DNA of 60,000 nt from Liolophura sinensis (taxonomy: Eukaryota; Mollusca; Polyplacophora; Chitonida; Chitonidae): NCBI RefSeq assembly GCF_032854445.1, contig NC_088299.1:14007608-14067607 (forward strand), written 5' to 3'. This document shows positions 55,190 through 60,000 of the stretch, piece after piece. A model generated the notes under the pieces. The model did no database searches. It had not been told where the DNA came from and was given only the letters and a program-made list of their open reading frames with translations. How positions within the stretch are numbered: the first letter of the stretch is position 1; every line of letters starts with the position of its first letter. The position numbers were made by a program, and so were the translations under genes.

Positions 55190-56090
55190 GTACAAGCCAG
55201 AAGGCGAGTGGACACTGTCGGCTTCAGAAAATAGTATATAGTATATAGCATGGAAGTAGCCGATGGTGTTCACTCGCCATCTCCCCATTGAGACCATATA
55301 GAAAAACGATGAACCCGTATATGCACCAAAACGGGCTGAGGCACGTTCTCAGGCGTGCACGCGCAAATCGTGTAGTTTTACCGCACGCGAGGAAGCAGTG
55401 AGAAAATGGCCTTTGCATGCATGTAGCAAATTTCCATGACGTGCCATAAACTCTCGCGCGGTAGCAAGACGTCGCGTAATAAACACGCGCAAATGTACAA
55501 AAAACTGACGAAATCTGGAGAGCATGCGAGAAAACATGAAGTTCGAAGAAATCTAGTGCGAGCATATTTGTGCCGTTTGCGCGAGTTTTTGTATACTACA
55601 GGGCTTGATTTTCTCGCATACAAAAGAGAATGTCACGCTTGCGAGCGAAATTTTTGGACTTCTTGCGTACAATTGGCCACAGACCCCCATTAGTTTTCCA
55701 CAAGCGACAATGTTAACGTTTAGCGCTGTATCTCAGTCCCAAACATTCCGAGGCCAATAAGCTTTGGTGCATACCTGGCCCAGCCTGTGAGAAAGAAGCT
55801 GTAAAAATCTTGACATAGGTTGACCGTCAAAATCTGGACCTTTCCATGCCGTCACTCGCAGCCTCATCACCACTAAAACTCATACCTTCCCAAAGCTTAG
55901 ACAATTTCCATCATTTTGATACCAAGCATGCACCTGTACACCAAAAACGGCAGGCTGGCAGCAAAAAAAGACTTTACACCCTAAAATACACAGAACTACA
56001 ATCGTCCCTACTGAAAAACGGAAGTTGTAATGGGGGTCTGTGTCCAATTTGCATGGAAATGGCGAGTGGACAATATCGGCCTCCATACTC
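55190..56090. mobile_element. Probable composite inverted-repeat element
   Basis: 'GGCGAGTGGACACTGTCGGC' (55203) recurs as 'GGCGAGTGGACAATATCGGC' (56063) and inverted near 55257-55277 ('GCCGATGGTGTTCACTCGCC'). 'CCACAGACCCCCATTA' (55676) is inverted at 56027 ('TAATGGGGGTCTGTGTCC'). The interior is rich in CG ('GCGCGAGTTTTT'). Boundaries are uncertain. Confidence 0.45.
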
Positions 56091-57289
56091 ACTGTCTGGT
56101 TAGCATTGCATACATAAACGACCTTGTTTGCATTAAACGGAAAAAAGTATTTGCACAACATGTTTAAGACATGTTTAATAACTCATAATAATTCAATGCA
56201 TATGAATTACATACATAAAATTGTATATTTGTCCCGAAATGTTTGCTGTTATTTCATTTTATCAATCTTTTTCTGTTATGTCTCATGTTATAGCCATTTG
56301 CCATTTTAACTTGTAACTGTTTACTGATTTGCTGTTTATGGTAGTAATAAAGGTATGTGGGTGTGTTCAGATGATCATTTTATGGATAAGTGTGGGAGCA
56401 CGACACACATCCCGCTCGTACCACCTGGCCACTGCGGAGCCAGACGGACCTATTTGGAAACTGGTCGTGGGTGGTTGGTCCTAGGAGGACATACACTCGG
56501 TCAGTGACACACTTGCATTAACCGTGTAAAAGAGGCCACACCGGAGAAATATGCAATACACCTCTCTCCGCCCCCACCACCACCAAATAAAAAAACATCG
56601 ATCAGCGCAAATCTAACTGAATTTTTGCAATTATTTTGGTATTGCCCGAATAATTGCGTTTCAAAAATATCATTCTATTGTCTATGCGTCGTTCAAATTC
56701 GGTACTATAGTTCCTAAAATTTGTGAGTGGAGTTCATTGTAACTTTTTCAATGATTTGAATTATTCGCGGGAAATGTGGATTTTTTTACCAAATATCTTG
56801 GTAATATCTTCGGTACTAGTATTTGGCCTCTTTCAGAGTTGTTCTTAACAAATCATGTGCATCTCGCTGCATTCCATTCACTATGCGTTACGAGGCACTT
56901 TTCATATTTATTCCATTTATCAGGTTAATTCTCTGTGACATTAAAACAGTAGGTTTGTCAGGTACCTAGCGAATGTCGAAGGTTTTACTTTGGTTACGTC
57001 AACTCATACAAACCGGATCGCCATAACTTCAGGTTTTCAACATCAGCCAAATGAATAAGTATATATAATATTCGTTGTGTTTTGCTGCCGCTGCTTGGCT
57101 TTCCATGCCCTTTAAATGCCCTGTTCGATCACTCCTGGTCACTCCACGGTCCATTTCAATTATATATTATCTATACTTTTCAGATTATTGCTCCCTATAA
57201 CACTGCTGGCTTTCACCTGTGACTGTAGTCCTGTATTCATGGTAAACTTCTTGTTTTTGCCTGAATTTAGTTCAGTGTTTTTTTTTAGC
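56091..57289. other. Intergenic, nothing recognised
   Basis: AT-rich; no gene or repeat supported. Confidence 0.5.
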
Positions 57290-57294
57290 AACTC

Positions 57295-58045
57295 AATAGC
57301 TTTTCTCTGACAAATGCCATGTCTTCAACCACAGCTCCATTGCTTTTCTCTGACAATTGCCATGTCTTCAACCACAGTTTCATTTGCTTTTCTCTGACAA
57401 TTGCCATGTCTTCAACCACAGCTCCATTGCTTTTCTCTGACAATTGCCATGTCTTCAACCACAGCTTCATTGCTTTTCTCCGACAATTGCCATGTCTTCA
57501 ACCACAGCTCCATTGCTTTTCTCTGACAATTGCCATGTCTGCAACCACAGCTCCATTGCTTTTCTCCGACAATTGCCATGTCTGCAACCACAGCTCTATT
57601 GCTTTTCTCTGACAATTGCCATGTCTTCAACCTCAGCTCTATTGCTTTTGTCTGATAATTGCCATGTCTTCAACCACAGCTCTATTGCTTTTCTCTGACA
57701 ATTGCCATGTCTTCAACCACAGCTCCATTGCTTTTCTCTGACAATTGCCATGTCTTCAACCACAGCTTCATTGCTTTTTTCCGACAATTGCCATGTCTGC
57801 AACCACAGCTCCATTGCTTTTCTCCGACAATTGCCATGTCTGCAACCACAGCTCTATTGCTTTTCTCTGACAATTGCCATGTCTTCAACCTCAGCTCTAT
57901 TGCTTTTGTCTGAAAATTGCCATGTCTTCAACCAGAGCTCTATTGCTTTTCTCTGACAATTACCATGTCTTCAACCACAGCTCCATTGCTTTTCTCTGAC
58001 AATTGCCATGTCTTCAACCACAGCTCAATTGCTTTTCTCTACAAT
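57295..58045. repeat. 43-bp minisatellite, ~17 copies, with higher-order structure
   Basis: 'ATTGCCATGTCTTCAACCAC' plus 'AGCTCCATTGCTTTTCTCTG' and ACA. Variants (TCCGACA, CTGCAACC, CCTCAGC, TTTTGTCTGA) occur in the same order twice, around 57480-57660 and 57770-57910, showing duplication of a multi-unit block. Since 43 is not a multiple of three, frames cycle every 129 bp. Confidence 0.95.
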
Positions 58046-58354
58046 GTTGCTTAGAATTCTTCCACTGAATACTGATTGTGACATTTACCTTGAATCGCCT
58101 CTCATCATTCAGATACTTAGTAAACTTGATGCAAGCTATGTTAACCGTGAAGCTTCTGTTTTGCAATAAGTTACGGCAGATTTCTCCAGACCACTGTAAG
58201 AATACCTCGGGCCTATTTCTCATGACCGTAGAATGAACTGACGATTTTTTTGCTATGTACGCACACGTACGTACGTGTAACCTTGGTGTATTATATCAAC
58301 ACATTCCGTGGGTAGAAACATGGTAGAACTGGGAAACGTCCGCAGGGAGAATCC
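58046..58354. other. Intergenic, nothing recognised
   Basis: Contains a short 'ACGTACGTACGT' run near 58264; no gene supported. Confidence 0.5.
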
Positions 58355-58575
58355 TCTAAAAATAATCAGTTAAATTTAACCAAAAGTCTGTTGTTTGTGT
58401 GATGATAAAATGTATTTTATTATTCCAGCAGATTAGTCGGTTAAATATAGCGCACTTATATACTATTCACGCAACATAAAGACTATATTAGATCAGCGTG
58501 ATGTTATGTTGAATATGACACGTTGTTATGTTATAATAAAATATTATATTTTAGCATCACTCAGACAACAGGCTT
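58355..58575. mobile_element. MITE family M1 copy
   Basis: 'AAAAGTCTGTTGTTTGTGTG' on the left and 'TAGCATCACTCAGACAACAG' on the right are the family termini; the middle shares 'GTTATGTTGAATATGACA' with 31790-31810. The right end abuts a family A fragment. Confidence 0.82.
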
Positions 58576-58660
58576 TCTGGGTTTCCCCCGGGTTCTGTCC
58601 TACCCCCCTCCCACCTACAATAATGCTGACCGCCTTCGTGTAAGTGAAATATTCTTGAAT
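58576..58660 (+). mobile_element. SINE family A fragment, opposite orientation
   Basis: 'GGGTTTCCCCCGGGTTCTGT' and 'CCCACCTACAATAATGCTGA' with 'GTAAGTGAAATATTCTTGAA' is the reverse complement of the family A body. Confidence 0.8.
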
Positions 58661-59420
58661 TTTAAAAATATTAATCTTAACAGAGAATTTTTTTTTGTGT
58701 ACCTACACTATAATCTAGTGAGGGGCCTAGCTATTAATGCATATTGAAACATTTCATTGTAAGCTTATAGATGAATTAATTGTTTGCATTCATTATTAAA
58801 GAGTCATTTATAGAATCTCGTCACACAGTGGGCAATGTGTTTTGGGTCGAAAGTCAGAATACCCTAATTAATCAAATCAAAACCAACAAGCCAAATTAAT
58901 GTCAAATGTAATGGAAGAATTTGATTTCAGTCGACATTTGTTATTTTTTTAGCACACAGTTAAATCATGTCACTTTAATTAAGCTAAATTCATTGCTGGG
59001 CGATCGAAATTAACCTAGTCATCAGGGATCTCGACCCCTTGTGTTTTGTGGTTTTCTGATCAGTTGACAGGGAACTAACATCCACGCCATGACACGTGAC
59101 TGGTTAGAGTGACGTCACTGTGGTGATGATGTCTTTGATCAACATGTTTTAAAATCAAGTCAGAGTCCATAGGTCAAAGGTCACGTGCATATCATACAAA
59201 TGTAAGGTGGCGACCAAAACGTTGACAACAAACTTTGATAAGGTAGTACGTTTAATACCGTCATAAATTATCAACTTTTATGGGGTAGGTAATATGAAAG
59301 AACATAATTGGGGGAAGACAACTGAAGAATTTCACGTATGTGTGTACTATAATCGTAAATTATGCTATGTTGCTGGGTCTCCATATGACCCCTAGTAATC
59401 TCATATAATAACTTCATGTA
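58661..59420. other. Intergenic, nothing recognised
   Basis: No supported gene or repeat. Confidence 0.5.
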
Positions 59421-59427
59421 TACACTA

Positions 59428-59670
59428 CCACTTCGGTAGCCTAATGGTTATAAAGCATCCGCCTTGAAGCCGGGATACCGGGGATCAAACCCGGGTGGAT
59501 CATGCCAAAGACTTAGCACTGAGAGGTCCAGTAGACACCCACATCTCAGCTGATGTGTTATTTTTATTATGTCGGCCGAAACCATTTCAGTTTGTCTGTG
59601 ACAAGAAGCTCTATAAATGAAGTGCAGTAATATTCAATGAAAGACCATTGAACACATTCTGTTCGAATGT
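59428..59670 (+). mobile_element. tRNA-derived SINE-like element, separate family
   Basis: 'GGTAGCCTAATGGTTATAAA' (A-box-like TAGCCTAATGG) and 'GGGGATCAAACCCGGGTGG' (B-box-like GATCAAACCC inside a GGG/CCC stem) give a tRNA-like head of about 70 bp, followed by a body with 'GACTTAGCACTGAGAGGTCC'. It is too imperfect to be a functional tRNA gene. Confidence 0.5.
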
Positions 59671-60000
59671 GTCCAACCGGGTAAATTGGTTTTAAAACAC
59701 ATCAGATTTCACGGTGGTCTGCAGCCCAGATGGTGTCATTGGCGTCACATCCATAGCTATGGCTTGAGCGTCCATAGGGGGTTTCCTTCATACGTCTATG
59801 TGTATAGGCAGTTTTGAATGATAAAATCTAGCAGCCTGTGTGTGTTAAGTGGCAAAAAGCCGGATGTGACGTCATTGATCTGAGCGTCCACAATCTCTGA
59901 ATTAGATCGCCACGATGGTTATATGAACACTTACAATCAAAGCGCCACTGAGATATATATTTTGTCATAGTCATTTTATATTCTAGCATGGCATACAATA
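59671..60000. other. Right edge, nothing recognised
   Basis: No supported feature to the end of the window. Confidence 0.5.

Noticed and set aside
55224-56161. Several overlapping frames of 60 to 113 codons
   Set aside because: They fall in the CG-rich repeat-framed block and look like chance frames; no conserved motif seen.
57285-57956. Overlapping frames on both strands with SSTTAPLLFSDNCHVF-type repeats
   Set aside because: The 43-bp minisatellite; frames simply cycle.

Overview
The window is eukaryotic nuclear DNA. It is AT-rich, genes are split by GT-AG introns, and it is crowded with minisatellites, microsatellites, tRNA-derived SINE-like elements and short inverted-repeat elements (MITEs). 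The commonest dispersed repeat has an (AAAT)n-like end, the block 'TTTTACGCCGTACTCAAGAA' and a tRNA-like head on the opposite strand. I recognise this style of repeat from mollusc genomes, so a mollusc or close lophotrochozoan is my best guess; this is inference, not proof.

Two genes can be assembled exon by exon, with every splice phase agreeing. Gene 1 (minus strand, 27398 to 1743) has ten coding exons and predicts a 575-residue cation diffusion facilitator (CDF) transporter. Its metal-site motifs are DxxxD in two membrane segments, as in manganese/iron-type CDF proteins. A six-codon first exon (27381-27398) is separated from exon 2 by an intron of about 13.2 kb. Gene 2 (plus strand, 35284 to 43678) has nine coding exons and predicts a protein of 437 or 396 residues ending in a divergent SH3 domain. 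I do not recognise the rest of it. Its first exon and promoter are locally duplicated about 515 bp downstream.

Layout: 1-520, 31-bp tandem array; 1743-14221, CDF exons 10 to 2 with embedded minisatellites; 14222-27380, CDF intron 1 (SINEs, hairpin elements, (AT)n, decayed tandem repeats, one candidate plus-strand exon at 26141); 27381-27660, CDF exon 1 and promoter; 27.7-35.0 kb, intergenic with SINEs, MITEs and a nearly perfect 29-bp array; 35.06-43.7 kb, the SH3 gene, whose introns 4, 6 and 7 are largely minisatellite; 43.7-49.26 kb, a nest of inverted repeats, including a foldback pair with tRNA-like sequence in both arms and an inner element with terminal inverted repeats; 49.48-60.0 kb, a 48-bp array, a LINE remnant, SINE remnants and a 43-bp array with higher-order structure.

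The most unusual pattern is that several minisatellites are built from, or abut, exon edges of the two genes. Copies of the exon 5 acceptor side (about 15), of exon 4, and of the exon 9 donor side occur in the CDF gene; copies of the exon 4 3' end occur in the SH3 gene. Most other long open frames are by-products of tandem repeats whose period is a multiple of three (33, 48 and 84 bp).
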